A stretch of DNA of 64,000 nucleotides from Mesorhizobium loti (GTDB lineage Bacteria; Pseudomonadota; Alphaproteobacteria; Rhizobiales; Rhizobiaceae), in NCBI GenBank assembly GCA_002356515.1, contig AP017605.1:62001-126000 (forward strand), given 5' to 3'. Below are positions 15,272 through 23,980 of the stretch, piece after piece. Position numbers and translations under genes: made by a program. How positions within the stretch are numbered: position 1 is the stretch's first letter; each line of letters starts with the position of its first letter. The notes below the pieces were generated by a model. That model saw only the letters and a program-made list of their open reading frames with translations, did not search any database and had not been told where the DNA came from.

Positions 15272-16918
15272 TCAGGACTTTCCAAGGTAGCGATCAAGGA
15301 CATTGCGGGTGACGCGTTCGACCATCGGGTCTTGTCTTAGCAGGCCGGCCACCCATTCGCAGCTTCCGGCGTGGAACACCTCGCCCTTGCCGCGCGGAAA
15401 ATTGACGATCATGCCGTTGCCGCGTTTGACCTTTTCCAAATTGGCGTCGCTTGCCTCGCCGAACAAAGTCTCGGCGGTGAAGCGGCCGTCCTCGTCGGTG
15501 AGGAACTGGTCCTCGATCGGAATGTCCGCGCTTTCCTCGACCTGGCTGGCCATGCCGACGGCGAGAACCTGCAGGCCGTCAGGCGCCCCGCTGTCCGACG
15601 TGGGATAGGGCAGGCCGCCGCGGATCTCGAAGTCGAGCCCGTCGACCTCATAGCCATAGACATGGCTGTCGACACCCAACAGGTCGCCATAATAGATGCC
15701 GGTGCCGGCAAAGGCCCAGTGTTCCGGCCGGTAGACCGGAAAGCCGCGCACACCGCGCGGCGCGCAGCCGCCCCAGCCGGCATAGACGCCGCGTGTTGCG
15801 TTGAGCCCGAAAGTCGCCGAACCCGGCCGGCCGATTTCCGGCGCTTCCCAGGAATTGGTGGCGCGGGTCACGTCGCCGCCCTGGAGATAGGCCGGGTCTT
15901 CGGCGCGGGCGCGGTATTTGTAGCAGACCTGCCGGCGGCCCTCGTCTTCCAGCCTGGTCTGCCACATGAAATTGCCGGCAAAGCGCGCCGCATGGCCGCC
16001 GCGCTCGACGTAGCTGTCGACGGCGTCGCGCATTTCCCAGGTCCAGTATTCGTCATGGCCGACGAAGACGGCGCAGTCGTAGCCGTCGAGAATGTCGGGC
16101 GAAAAATGCAGGTCGTGCTGGCTGGCGAGATCGACGGCATAGCCGGCCCGTTCGGCGAAGCGGAAGAAGTGGCTGTCATAGCTCGCCCAGCCCGACGAGG
16201 CGTATTTCTTCGAATGGCCGGTGGCCAACGCCCATTCCATGTGGGGATAGCGCGGCACCGTCTTTGGCGGCACGGCGACCTCCAGCGGCACTCGCGGCGC
16301 ATTCTTGGGCAGCACGACGAAGCCACGACACCAGGGGCGTTGCGTCGACACGATGGGCGAATACTGATTGCGGTCGGGACCGGTGATGCCCTGATAGTGG
16401 TTGGAGCCGCCCCAGGTGTTGTAGGCAAGCCAGGTGCCCGTCGCCGCCACCTGCAGCACGCGGCCTGGCTTCTTGCCCGGCTGAGGCGAGACGATGAACA
16501 GGTGATTGCCATGGATAGGCCTGCCGTCATGGCCAACGGCAGTCAGCATTGCTCGATAGGCACCAGACGGCCAGTCGCTGCCGACACGGAATTCGAACGA
16601 CGCTTCCCAACCGCAGCCCTCGGCCGAGCACTGGTCCGGACTGTCCTGCCAGCGCGACGCAATGCCCGATTTCTCCAACACCTTGGTCTCGGCGCCTCCG
16701 TCGCGGATAATCGTCATGCCGAAGGACGGAGCCGTCGAACTGACATGCAGTGTCACTGTCTCGCCGGCGCGATAGGAAAACCGGTCGCTGTAGCACCAGA
16801 TCTCGCCGCGCTCGCCGTCCATGCCTGGCCACTCGTAGTAGTGGCCGCGCACCGCGTGGCGGCGCTGCTCGGCCGTCAGTCCGAAATCGGGGAATTCCGT
16901 AGGCAATCTGGTCATCAT
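15272..16918 (-). CDS. N,N-dimethylformamidase large-subunit-like amidase
   Basis: A 548-residue protein. The N-terminal about 130 residues are beta-sandwich-like (FSYRAGETVTLHVSSTAP, WPSGAYRAMLTA). The rest resembles the catalytic domain of DMFase beta subunits: LAYNTWGGSNHYQG, VFVGHDEYWTWEMRDAV, HAARFAGNFMWQTR and VYGYEVDGLDFE. The studied enzyme uses a mononuclear iron held by two Tyr and one Glu; HDEYW and GYEVDG are the likely places for ligands here, by inference. No gene for a small subunit is seen. It lies between the ABC transporter and the aminotransferase in the operon, so it could hydrolyse an amide of the imported compound. Confidence 0.85.
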   Translation of the reverse strand: MMTRLPTEFPDFGLTAEQRRHAVRGHYYEWPGMDGERGEIWCYSDRFSYRAGETVTLHVSSTAPSFGMTIIRDGGAETKVLEKSGIASRWQDSPDQCSAEGCGWEASFEFRVGSDWPSGAYRAMLTAVGHDGRPIHGNHLFIVSPQPGKKPGRVLQVAATGTWLAYNTWGGSNHYQGITGPDRNQYSPIVSTQRPWCRGFVVLPKNAPRVPLEVAVPPKTVPRYPHMEWALATGHSKKYASSGWASYDSHFFRFAERAGYAVDLASQHDLHFSPDILDGYDCAVFVGHDEYWTWEMRDAVDSYVERGGHAARFAGNFMWQTRLEDEGRRQVCYKYRARAEDPAYLQGGDVTRATNSWEAPEIGRPGSATFGLNATRGVYAGWGGCAPRGVRGFPVYRPEHWAFAGTGIYYGDLLGVDSHVYGYEVDGLDFEIRGGLPYPTSDSGAPDGLQVLAVGMASQVEESADIPIEDQFLTDEDGRFTAETLFGEASDANLEKVKRGNGMIVNFPRGKGEVFHAGSCEWVAGLLRQDPMVERVTRNVLDRYLGKS

Positions 16919-16923
16919 CGTAC

Positions 16924-17688
16924 TCAGGCGGAAAGATATTTCTTGAGAAAGCCGCGGGTGCGCTCCTTCTGCGGCGCGCGGAAAATGTCGGCCGGCGGGC
17001 CTTCCTCGACGACCACGCCGCCATCCATGAACAGCACCCTGTCGGCCACCTCACCGGCAAAGCGCATTTCATGCGTTACGATGAGCATGGTCATGTGTTC
17101 GGCGGCAAGCTGTTTCATCACCGCGTTGACTTCGTCGACCAGTTCCGGGTCGAGCGCCGAGGTGGCCTCGTCGAACAGCATCACCTTGGGCTGCATGGCC
17201 AGCGCACGCGCAATTGCCACGCGCTGCTTTTGGCCACCCGAAAGCCGCGAGGGATAAGCGTCGATCTTGTCGGCAAGCCCGACCTTGGACAAGAGGCCAT
17301 GCGCCAAGGCCCGGGCTTCGGCTTTCGCCATGCCTTTCAGGATCACCGGCCCCATCGTAATGTTCTCGATCACGGTCAGATGCGGGAACAGGTTGAAGTG
17401 TTGGAACACCATGCCCATCTGCTGGCGCACCTTGTTGATGTGCCGCTCGAAGGCCTGGCCGTGCAGCTTCTGGTTGACCTGCACGCCGTCGAGCCAGACG
17501 TCGCCGCCGTTCAACGTCTCGAGGTGGTTGATGGAGCGCAACAGCGTGCTCTTGCCGGAGCCGCTCGGCCCGATGATCGCCACGATCTGCCCACGCTCGA
17601 CCGACAGGTCGATGCCTCTGAGAACCTCGACGGCGCCGAAGGATTTGCGTGCGCCGCGGACCTCGACCATTGGCCGCTGCGTGCTCAT
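16924..17688 (-). CDS. Amino-acid ABC transporter ATP-binding protein
   Basis: A 254-residue ATPase with Walker [13 protein letters not shown]-loop [15 protein letters not shown], signature [16 protein letters not shown], Walker [17 protein letters not shown] and switch His in [10 protein letters not shown]. The ALDPELV and EMRFA forms are typical of the polar amino-acid (GlnQ/HisP) group. It overlaps the upstream permease gene by 4 bp and lies 5 bp before the amidase-like gene. It energises the importer made of the two permeases and the binding protein. Confidence 0.96.
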   Translation of the reverse strand: MSTQRPMVEVRGARKSFGAVEVLRGIDLSVERGQIVAIIGPSGSGKSTLLRSINHLETLNGGDVWLDGVQVNQKLHGQAFERHINKVRQQMGMVFQHFNLFPHLTVIENITMGPVILKGMAKAEARALAHGLLSKVGLADKIDAYPSRLSGGQKQRVAIARALAMQPKVMLFDEATSALDPELVDEVNAVMKQLAAEHMTMLIVTHEMRFAGEVADRVLFMDGGVVVEEGPPADIFRAPQKERTRGFLKKYLSA

Positions 17689-18344
17689 CGGGAAACCTCC
17701 ACATGTCGTTCAAACCGATGCAAGGCCGCTTCGAGCACGAGGTTCAAGAGGTAATAGAGCGCGGCGGCCGTGATATAGAATTCGAAGGGGCGGAAGGTTT
17801 CGCTGATCGCCAGCTGCGCCGAATGAACCAGCTCGGCGATGCCGATGACCGAGACGATGGACGATTCCTTCAACAGCGCGATCAGGTTGCTGCCGATCGG
17901 CGGTGCGGTGTTGCGGATAGCCTGCGGTATCACGACGTAGCGCAGCGTCTGCCATTTGCCGAAACCGATACTGCGCGCGCCTTCCGTCTGGCCGGCATCG
18001 ACCGCCACGATGCCCGCACGGATGACATCGGCATTGTAGACGGCAAAGTGCAGGCCAAGCCCGATGATGCCGGCGGCAAGGGCTGGGATGTCGATGCCGA
18101 TCTGCACCAGGCCGAAATAGATCAGGAACAGCTGCAGCAAGAGCGGCGTGCCCATGAACAGCCACATGAAGGCGCGCACGGGATAGGCGAGGATCGCCGG
18201 CGCATAGAGCACGATGACGGCAAACAGGATGCCGCCGGCGAAGCTGAGTGCTCCTGCCGAGACGGTCAAGACGGTGGTCCACCAGGCGCCGGTCAACAGC
18301 AGATCCCAATAGGGCGCGATGACGGTGAAATCCAAACCTTGCAT
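17685..18344 (-). CDS. Amino-acid ABC transporter permease (HisM/GlnP type), first
   Basis: A 219-residue inner-membrane protein with several hydrophobic segments and the cytoplasmic coupling loop [28 protein letters not shown] typical of polar amino-acid permeases (split here for description: the EGARSIGF...VVIPQA pattern). [19 protein letters not shown] is also characteristic. It forms a heterodimer with the second permease encoded 12 bp upstream. Confidence 0.95.
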   Translation of the reverse strand: MQGLDFTVIAPYWDLLLTGAWWTTVLTVSAGALSFAGGILFAVIVLYAPAILAYPVRAFMWLFMGTPLLLQLFLIYFGLVQIGIDIPALAAGIIGLGLHFAVYNADVIRAGIVAVDAGQTEGARSIGFGKWQTLRYVVIPQAIRNTAPPIGSNLIALLKESSIVSVIGIAELVHSAQLAISETFRPFEFYITAAALYYLLNLVLEAALHRFERHVEVSR

Positions 18345-18356
18345 CGTGCTCTCCCG

Positions 18357-19004
18357 TCAGACGATGGCGAAGCGCTGGTCGAGCAGGTCGACGAGGCGGG
18401 CGACGGCGTAGACCATGACCATGTAGAGCAGGGCCGCGACGCCGAAGATCTCGAACGGCTTGTAGGTGGAGCCGATGAAGCGCTGGGCGGTATAGGTCAG
18501 CTCCACGACCGAAATGGTCGACACCAGTGCCGAGCCTTTCAGCAAGGCAACCGTGTTGACGCCGAGCGGGCGGATCATCAGCCTGGCGGCTTGCGGCAAC
18601 ACGACCTTTCGAAGGGTCTGGAAACGGCTGAAGCCGATGGTGCGGGCGGCCTCTGTCTGGCCCCGGTCGACCGCCACCACGGCGCCTCGGATCGACTCTG
18701 CCATATAGGCGCCGATGTTGAGACCGAGGCCGATCACACCAGCCGCGAAGGGATCGAGATTGATGCCGATCTGCGGGCCGCCGAAATAAAGCACGAAGAG
18801 CTGGATCAGGCAGGGCGTGCCGCGAAACAGGCTGACATAGGCCGTGCCGATAGCGCGCAGGATCGCGGATCTCGACATCCGTGCGCCTGCAGCCAGCGCT
18901 GCCGCGACCAGCCCCAGAACCAGGGCCAGCGCTGTCAGTTCCAGCGTCACCAGTGCGGCTTCCACGAAGAAGGGGAAGACGCGGCTCATCAAGGAGAAAT
19001 CCAT
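18357..19004 (-). CDS. Amino-acid ABC transporter permease (HisQ/GlnP type), second
   Basis: A 215-residue permease. Landmarks are YVSLFRGTPCLIQLFVLYFG, the VDRGQTEAARTIGFSRFQ coupling loop and KVVLPQAARLMIRPLG. It is paralogous to the next permease in the operon, as expected for a heterodimeric importer. It lies 66 bp downstream of the binding-protein gene. Confidence 0.95.
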   Translation of the reverse strand: MDFSLMSRVFPFFVEAALVTLELTALALVLGLVAAALAAGARMSRSAILRAIGTAYVSLFRGTPCLIQLFVLYFGGPQIGINLDPFAAGVIGLGLNIGAYMAESIRGAVVAVDRGQTEAARTIGFSRFQTLRKVVLPQAARLMIRPLGVNTVALLKGSALVSTISVVELTYTAQRFIGSTYKPFEIFGVAALLYMVMVYAVARLVDLLDQRFAIV

Positions 19005-19070
19005 GGGGATAGCCCGGCAGAAATGGCGTTTGGACTCAGGCGAATTTGCGTCGCCCGAGGCCTCAGGAAA

Positions 19071-19853
19071 TTAGCGGATGTCGCTGCCGACCCACTGCTT
19101 GGAGATCTTCTCGTAGGTGCCGTCGGCCATCATGCCGTCCAGTGCCTTCTGCATGGCCGCCTTGAGCTCCGGATTGTCCTTGCGGATGGCGATGCCGATG
19201 GCGACGCTGCCGCCCTCGATGTCGGGTGTGTCGAGCTTGCGCACCTTCTCGCCGGTTTCCTTGACGGCGACCATGACCGGAATGTTGTCGACGACGATGG
19301 CGTCGACACGGCCGGCTTTCAGCTCCAGCAGCAGTTCCGGCAGGCCCTTGTAGGTGCGGACATCCCAGCCACCCTGTTCGCGCGCCCATTTCTCATGCGT
19401 CTCGCCGAGCGTCACGCCGAGCGTCTTGCCCTTGAGCTCGTCGAGGCTCTGCACTTTGGAATCCTGGTTCACGAACACCGCACGGCCGGCATGGTAGTAG
19501 GGGCCGACGAAATCGACCACTTTCTCGCGCTCGGGGGTGATCGTCATCGAGCCGACCACGGTGTCGTATTTGTTGGCCAGCAGCCCGGCGATGATGCCGT
19601 CCCAGGCTGTGGTGATGATGGTGCCCTTGACGCCGATGCGTTCGGCAATGGCCTTGCCGATGTCGGCGTCGAAGCCGACGACTTCGTTCTGGTCGTTGAC
19701 GAAGTTGAACGGCGGATACTGCCCGCTCATGGAAATCTTCAGTTCGCCCGCCGCCTTGATCTTCTCGAGATCGTCGGCCTGCGCCGAAACGGCGGTGAAG
19801 GCCGACGCGAGCAACAGCGCCGCGACCGCAATGCTGGAAAATAGTTTGTTCAT
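19071..19853 (-). CDS. Periplasmic amino-acid-binding protein of the ABC transporter
   Basis: A 260-residue protein with a signal peptide (MNKLFSSIAVAALLLASAF, cleavage near VSAQADD). The mature part is a type II periplasmic binding domain: GELKISMSGQYPPFNFVND, GFDADIGKAIAERIG, AWDGIIAGLLANKYD and GVTLGETHEKWAR. This is the polar amino-acid-binding family. Start at ATG 19853 fits the signal peptide and an AGGA site. It is the first gene of the operon, so its 5' region (with a LysR-type inverted repeat) probably holds the operon promoter. The ligand is unknown; a cationic or zwitterionic amino acid is likely. Confidence 0.95.
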   Translation of the reverse strand: MNKLFSSIAVAALLLASAFTAVSAQADDLEKIKAAGELKISMSGQYPPFNFVNDQNEVVGFDADIGKAIAERIGVKGTIITTAWDGIIAGLLANKYDTVVGSMTITPEREKVVDFVGPYYHAGRAVFVNQDSKVQSLDELKGKTLGVTLGETHEKWAREQGGWDVRTYKGLPELLLELKAGRVDAIVVDNIPVMVAVKETGEKVRKLDTPDIEGGSVAIGIAIRKDNPELKAAMQKALDGMMADGTYEKISKQWVGSDIR

Positions 19854-19935
19854 CTGAATTCCTGGTCCTCTGGATGGAGCGCGAAGGCTTGTTCTTGGGA
19901 GGCGTTGGGGCGCTCTCCTGAGGTCAAGGATTGCC

Positions 19936-19956
19936 TTTGCGATAGCATTGCGCAAA
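19936..19956. promoter_or_regulatory. Candidate LysR operator between divergent genes
   Basis: TTTGCG at 19936-19941 and CGCAAA at 19951-19956 form an inverted repeat with a 9-base centre, in the 137-bp gap between the binding-protein gene (minus) and the LysR gene (plus). LysR regulators usually bind a T-N11-A palindrome in such divergent promoters. Position and symmetry fit; binding is unproven. Confidence 0.5.
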
Positions 19957-19990
19957 TAGATAATGGAAATAGGGAGCATAGATTTCAGGA

Positions 19991-20950
19991 ATGGCCTTGC
20001 CACGCCCCGAACGCCTGGTCTGGGACCTCGACTGGAACCTTCTGCGGACATTCGTTGTCATCGCGGAAGTGAAGAGCATCACCCGGGCCGCCGAGCGCCT
20101 CAACCTCAAGCAGCCCAGCGTCAGCAATGCCTTGCGGCGCCTGGAGGACCGGGTTGGCCGGCGGCTGGTCGAACGCGACGCGACACGCTTCGAGCTCACC
20201 GAGGTCGGGCGGCTGATCTATGAGCAGAGTGTCGAAGTCTTCGGCTCGATATCGCAGCTGCCGCTCTTGATGCGGGGGATCAGCGACGACATCACCGGCC
20301 ACGTCATGATCGCCACCGCCAGCCATGTCGTCTCGCCGCTTTTCGACCGGGCGCTGGCGGAGTTTCATCGCAAATACCCGCGCGCCAGCATCACCATTTC
20401 GGTTTCGGCAAGCACCGAAGTCGCCAAGCAGGTGCGGGAACGCCGCGCATCCTTCGGTATCTGCCTCGTCAGCCAGCGCGACCAGGCGCTGGACTATGCG
20501 ATGGTCTACCGCGAATTCTTCGGCTTCTTTTGCGGCCCACAGCACAGGCTCTATGGGAAAACCGGACTGACGCTTGCCGATCTCAGGGGCGAGCCTTCGG
20601 TATCCTTCCAGACCGACCACATTTCGGACGCGTTGCGCCCAGTGGCGTTGCTGCGCAGCGAGGCCCGGCTGAATGCCGATGTCGTCGGTGTGTCCTCCAG
20701 CCTGGAGGAGGTGCGGCGCATGATCGTCGCCGGGCTCGGCATCGGCCCGCTGCCGCTGCATGTGGCGCAACGCGACGTGGCTGACGGCACGCTGTGGCGG
20801 CTGCCGCCCTACGACGCGCCGCCGGCAATCGATATCTTCCTGCTCACCAATCCCGACAAGGCGATGAATCGTGCCGAGAAGGCGCTGCTGTCTGGGCTGC
20901 AGGCGCTGATCGCCGAGACGCCGTTTGAGGAGCGCATTTACAATGGCTGA
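19991..20950 (+). CDS. LysR-family transcriptional regulator
   Basis: A 319-residue LTTR. The N-terminal winged helix is clear: DWNLLRTFVVIAEVKSITRA, AERLNLKQPSVSNALRRLED and GRRLVERDATRFELTEVG. The remainder is the effector-binding domain. It is divergent from the transporter/catabolic operon and shares its promoter region, so it is the obvious candidate regulator of that operon. Its inducer would probably be the operon's substrate or an intermediate. The thioesterase gene converges on it 15 bp downstream. Confidence 0.95.
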   Translation: MALPRPERLVWDLDWNLLRTFVVIAEVKSITRAAERLNLKQPSVSNALRRLEDRVGRRLVERDATRFELTEVGRLIYEQSVEVFGSISQLPLLMRGISDDITGHVMIATASHVVSPLFDRALAEFHRKYPRASITISVSASTEVAKQVRERRASFGICLVSQRDQALDYAMVYREFFGFFCGPQHRLYGKTGLTLADLRGEPSVSFQTDHISDALRPVALLRSEARLNADVVGVSSSLEEVRRMIVAGLGIGPLPLHVAQRDVADGTLWRLPPYDAPPAIDIFLLTNPDKAMNRAEKALLSGLQALIAETPFEERIYNG

Positions 20951-20965
20951 ACAGCGGAAGCCGAC

Positions 20966-21382
20966 CTATTCGGCGAGGTAGGCCGCCGCACGGTTGCGCA
21001 TCGGTTCGTCCAGCGCCACCGAGGCCCGCGCGGCAAGGTCGAAGCGCACGCTGGTCGTGCGGCTCGACGCATGGACGATGCCGTCGAGCGACCCCGACAT
21101 CACCTGTTCGAGGGTGATGGAGGTGCGGCCGATCTTCACCACATGCGAGCGGATGGTCAGCAGCGAGCCGGCTTTCGTTTCATGGCGATAGTCGATTTCG
21201 GTGCGTACATCGGCCCATCCGGTTGCCGAGGCCTGGCTGCTGTCCTGCCCGGCGATATGGCCAAGAAGCTGGAAACTGGCGTCGTCGAACATCGCAGCGT
21301 AGTGGCGCACATTCATGTGACCCATCACGTCGCACATCCAGGGATGCGCGACACCGACAAAGGTGACGAGGGATTTGTTCAT
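20966..21382 (-). CDS. Acyl-CoA thioesterase, hotdog (4HBT) family
   Basis: A 138-residue hotdog-fold protein. HPWMCDVMGHMNVRHYAAMF carries the Asp and the HMN motif typical of 4-hydroxybenzoyl-CoA-type thioesterases, followed by TEIDYRHETKAGSLLTIRS. Similar small thioesterases accompany BKACE genes in carnitine catabolism (betainyl-CoA hydrolysis in Pseudomonas). Here it lies just beyond the LysR gene of the BKACE operon, on the same strand as that operon but separate from it. Proposed role: hydrolysis of the acyl-CoA released by BKACE. Confidence 0.88.
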   Translation of the reverse strand: MNKSLVTFVGVAHPWMCDVMGHMNVRHYAAMFDDASFQLLGHIAGQDSSQASATGWADVRTEIDYRHETKAGSLLTIRSHVVKIGRTSITLEQVMSGSLDGIVHASSRTTSVRFDLAARASVALDEPMRNRAAAYLAE

Positions 21383-21541
21383 GGGGATTGCTCCGTCCGC
21401 GATCGCGGACAGGGAATAACGAAATGCGCGGCGGCAGGCAAACCGGCTACCTAGGCCTGGTATTCGTTAGCCGCGCCCTTGGCCGCCTTCAGCAAAGCGA
21501 CTATCTCAGGCGAGGCGGTATTTTCCGCCTGGGGAGCCAAT

Positions 21542-21790
21542 ATGCTCAGAGTGCAGAAGGTCAAGGTCGGCGACATCTACGTGCCGACGGCGCGCAAGAA
21601 GACATTGCATCCCGAGACCGTCCGCCATCTCGCCGAGGACATTCTGGAGAACGGCCTGAAGACGCCGATCCAGGTCCGCCACGACGGCAAGCGTCATATC
21701 CTCGTCGAAGGTCTGCACCGGCTGGAAGCGGCCAAGTGGCTCGGCGAGACCGAGATTGACGCCTATCTGGTGCAAGCCAAGCGCCACTGA
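21542..21790 (+). CDS. ParB/sulfiredoxin-like nuclease-fold small protein
   Basis: An 82-residue protein consisting only of a ParB N-terminal-like domain: VGDIYVPTARKKTLHPETVR, LAEDILENGLKTPIQVRHDG and ILVEGLHRLEAAKWLGETEI. The GLHRLEAAK segment stands where ParB has its GERRxRA nucleotide-binding box. ATG 21542 is preceded by GGGGAG. There is no HTH domain, so it is not a chromosome-partition ParB. Such stand-alone domains are widespread in rhizobia; function unknown. Confidence 0.85.
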   Translation: MLRVQKVKVGDIYVPTARKKTLHPETVRHLAEDILENGLKTPIQVRHDGKRHILVEGLHRLEAAKWLGETEIDAYLVQAKRH

Positions 21791-21912
21791 CGCGGGCTCG
21801 GCTCGCGGTCCTCCCCGCACATGGTCTCCAGATTTTTTCGCCGGCGGTGTCGGGTTGCGTTCTGTCGGCTCGTCCTTGGGACGGAAGCCAGATCAAACCC
21901 GAGGAGACCGCC

Positions 21913-22397
21913 TTGACCGCCAAGCTCGACATCGCCCCCGCCAACGACCGCGAACTGGTTGTCGCCGCATCATCGATGCGCCGCGCGAGAAGGTCTATCG
22001 CTGCTGGACCGACACCAGGCTTTTGACGCAGTGGTTCGCTCCGAAACCGTGGACGACGCCGCGCGCCGAAATGGATGTCCGCACTGGCGGGTCGAGCCTT
22101 GTGATCATGGCCGGCCCCGACGGCAATGAATTCCCCAACCCGGGCGTCTTCCTGGAAGTCATTCCCGGCAAGAAGATCGTCTTCACCGATGCCTATACAA
22201 AGGCTTGGGAGCCATCGGAAAAGCCGTTCATGACCGGCGTGCTGACCTTTGAGGACGAGGGCGAGGGCCAGACCCGCTACATCGCGCGCGTCCGGCACTG
22301 GAGTGTCGCCGACCGCGAACAGCACGAGGCGATGGGTTTTCACGCGGGCTGGGGCCAGTGCACCGACCAGCTCGAAGATCTCGCCAAGACGCTTTGA
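21913..22397 (+). pseudogene. SRPBCC/AHSA1-domain gene with a one-base frameshift
   Basis: The 5' part starts at TTG 21913 behind GAGGAGA and reads LTAKLDIAPANDRELVV. The rest of the domain (RRIIDAPREKVYRCWTDTRL through VRHWSVADREQHEAMGFHAG) is in another frame that has no start of its own. The two halves join perfectly if one C is restored near 21962-21965, where the sequence passes from ELVV into RRIIDAP. AHSA1/SRPBCC proteins bind hydrophobic ligands or act as stress factors; RIIDAPREKVY and WFAPKPWTTP are typical. It is either a recent pseudogene or a sequencing error. Confidence 0.8.
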
Positions 22398-22430
22398 AAT
22401 CGGACCGCCCTGACGACGACCGCGCCAGGT

Positions 22431-23459
22431 TCAGGAGGCCTTGGCGCGGCGTGGCTCACGCAAATGCTTGATGCCGCTCATCTCGACGAAATTCGTCGCT
22501 GCCTCCCAGAGATAATCGCCATAAAGAAACGGTTCGAAAGTCTCGGCGCCGCTCAGCGGCAAGGGCGCGATCTCGGCATCGACCCGCGGTTCATAGAAAA
22601 ACGGGATCGAAAACCGCGCCGTCTTCGGCGCAATCACCCGGTGCCGTGTCGCCCGCACGCGTCCGCCGGTCCAGCGCTCCAGCAACTGGCCGAAATTGAC
22701 CGCCAGCGTGCCGTTGGCGGGCGGCACGTCGATCCATTCGCCGGCGAGGTTTTTTGCCTGCAAGCCTTCGACGCCGTCCTGCGCCAGCAAGGTGACGAAA
22801 CCGGAATCGGCGTGTTCGCGGCCGATGATGGTGCGTGTCTCACCCTTGTGGACCACCGAGAAGTCAGGCCCGCTGGTGTCGATGCCGGCATTGGCATCGC
22901 GCAGGGGGTAGCGGATCAGGCGCAGCGTCGAGATGCCATTGTCGAAATGGGGATCGAAGATCGTCTCCGGCAGGCCAAGCCCGCGCGCGATCGACTGCAT
23001 CAGCGCCTTGCCGACCGTCTCCATCGCGCGGTAATAATCCGCCGCAGCCGCGCGCCAGCCGGGCAGGGTGTCTTCGGCCGGCAAGGGCGTCGGCTCGCAT
23101 AGCGGATCGTCGGATACCGAACGGCCAGCTGCACCAGCGATATCCGGCCCCATGTCGATGCCTTCCTTGTAGGAGACGGCAGTCGGCTGCAGCGGGAACC
23201 ATCCGCGATAGACGTTCTTTTTTGTCTGGTCGAAATTCCAGCGCAGCAATTTCTGCTTCTCTGTGTCGGGAAGGGCGAAGATGCGCAGCAATTGCGCTCT
23301 TCTGTCCGGCATCAGCCAGTCGTCGCCGGGAAAATCGCGGACCGCCATGAAACCTATTCCCGAGGCAGCGGCCATGATGCTGGCGTCGGCGCGGTCGCGG
23401 GCGGCCGAGGGCGGCCCGAACAGATCCGCGATGCCGATGGTTTCGATGTCTTGCGTCAT
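22431..23459 (-). CDS. 2-oxoglutarate/Fe(II) dioxygenase, isopenicillin-N-synthase-like
   Basis: A 342-residue protein. The iron-binding HxD...H triad is visible in REHADSGFVTLLAQDG and RATRHRVIAP, followed by the RFSIPFFYEP motif whose Arg binds 2-oxoglutarate. The N-terminus (IGIADLFG, GIGFMAVRDF) is the usual non-haem dioxygenase opening. Related rhizobial proteins oxidise small metabolites; the substrate here cannot be inferred. It converges with the frameshifted SRPBCC gene 33 bp away and is divergent from the GFA-family gene. Confidence 0.9.
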   Translation of the reverse strand: MTQDIETIGIADLFGPPSAARDRADASIMAAASGIGFMAVRDFPGDDWLMPDRRAQLLRIFALPDTEKQKLLRWNFDQTKKNVYRGWFPLQPTAVSYKEGIDMGPDIAGAAGRSVSDDPLCEPTPLPAEDTLPGWRAAAADYYRAMETVGKALMQSIARGLGLPETIFDPHFDNGISTLRLIRYPLRDANAGIDTSGPDFSVVHKGETRTIIGREHADSGFVTLLAQDGVEGLQAKNLAGEWIDVPPANGTLAVNFGQLLERWTGGRVRATRHRVIAPKTARFSIPFFYEPRVDAEIAPLPLSGAETFEPFLYGDYLWEAATNFVEMSGIKHLREPRRAKAS

Positions 23460-23573
23460 GATCAGAATCCCACCGCATCACGGTAATCGATGGCTTTGTA
23501 TCAAAGCTTTTCAATTGACCCAATCGGTCTTGCCATTTACCTCGGCCGCACACTCTCGTCAGGGATCACGGTG

Positions 23574-23972
23574 ATGGCTAAATATCAGGGCGGGTGCCTC
23601 TGCGGAGCGGTGCGCTACAGCGCCGACGCAGCGCCCATCAACGAACGCATCTGCCATTGCCGGCTTTGCCAGAAGGCGATCGGCGCCGCCTTCAACGCAC
23701 GCGTGTTGTTTCGCATCGACGATGTGACGATCGAGGGGCCGTTGGCGATGGTGAACACCTCGCCCGATCTCAAGCGCGGGTTTTGCCCAAGCTGCGGCAC
23801 GACGATGTTTTCGCGTCGCGACTCCGCCGGCATCATCGGTATCACCACCGGTTCACTCGACGACCCCACTTTCTTCAGGCCGCAGATGCATATTTTCACC
23901 GCCTCGAAGCAGCCCTGGGTGGTGCTGGATGACGGCCTGCCGCAACATGAAGGCGCTCCGCCGCCAGGCTAG
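23574..23972 (+). CDS. GFA-family (glutathione-dependent formaldehyde-activating-like) protein
   Basis: A 132-residue zinc protein. It shows the family's cysteine sets GGCLCGAVRY, CHCRLCQKAIG and GFCPSCGTTMFSRR. Named after Gfa, which binds S-hydroxymethylglutathione, but most members are uncharacterised. Start at ATG 23574 gives the canonical MAKYQGGCLCG N-terminus. It is transcribed away from the dioxygenase gene. Confidence 0.92.
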   Translation: MAKYQGGCLCGAVRYSADAAPINERICHCRLCQKAIGAAFNARVLFRIDDVTIEGPLAMVNTSPDLKRGFCPSCGTTMFSRRDSAGIIGITTGSLDDPTFFRPQMHIFTASKQPWVVLDDGLPQHEGAPPPG

Positions 23973-23980
23973 GTCTTTCG

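Noticed and set aside
21450..21545. Minus-strand frame reading APQAENTASPEIVALLKAAK and ending EYQA
   Set aside because: It looks protein-like but is short, starts only from TTG without a ribosome site and overlaps the ParB-like gene's leader. Not enough to call a gene.
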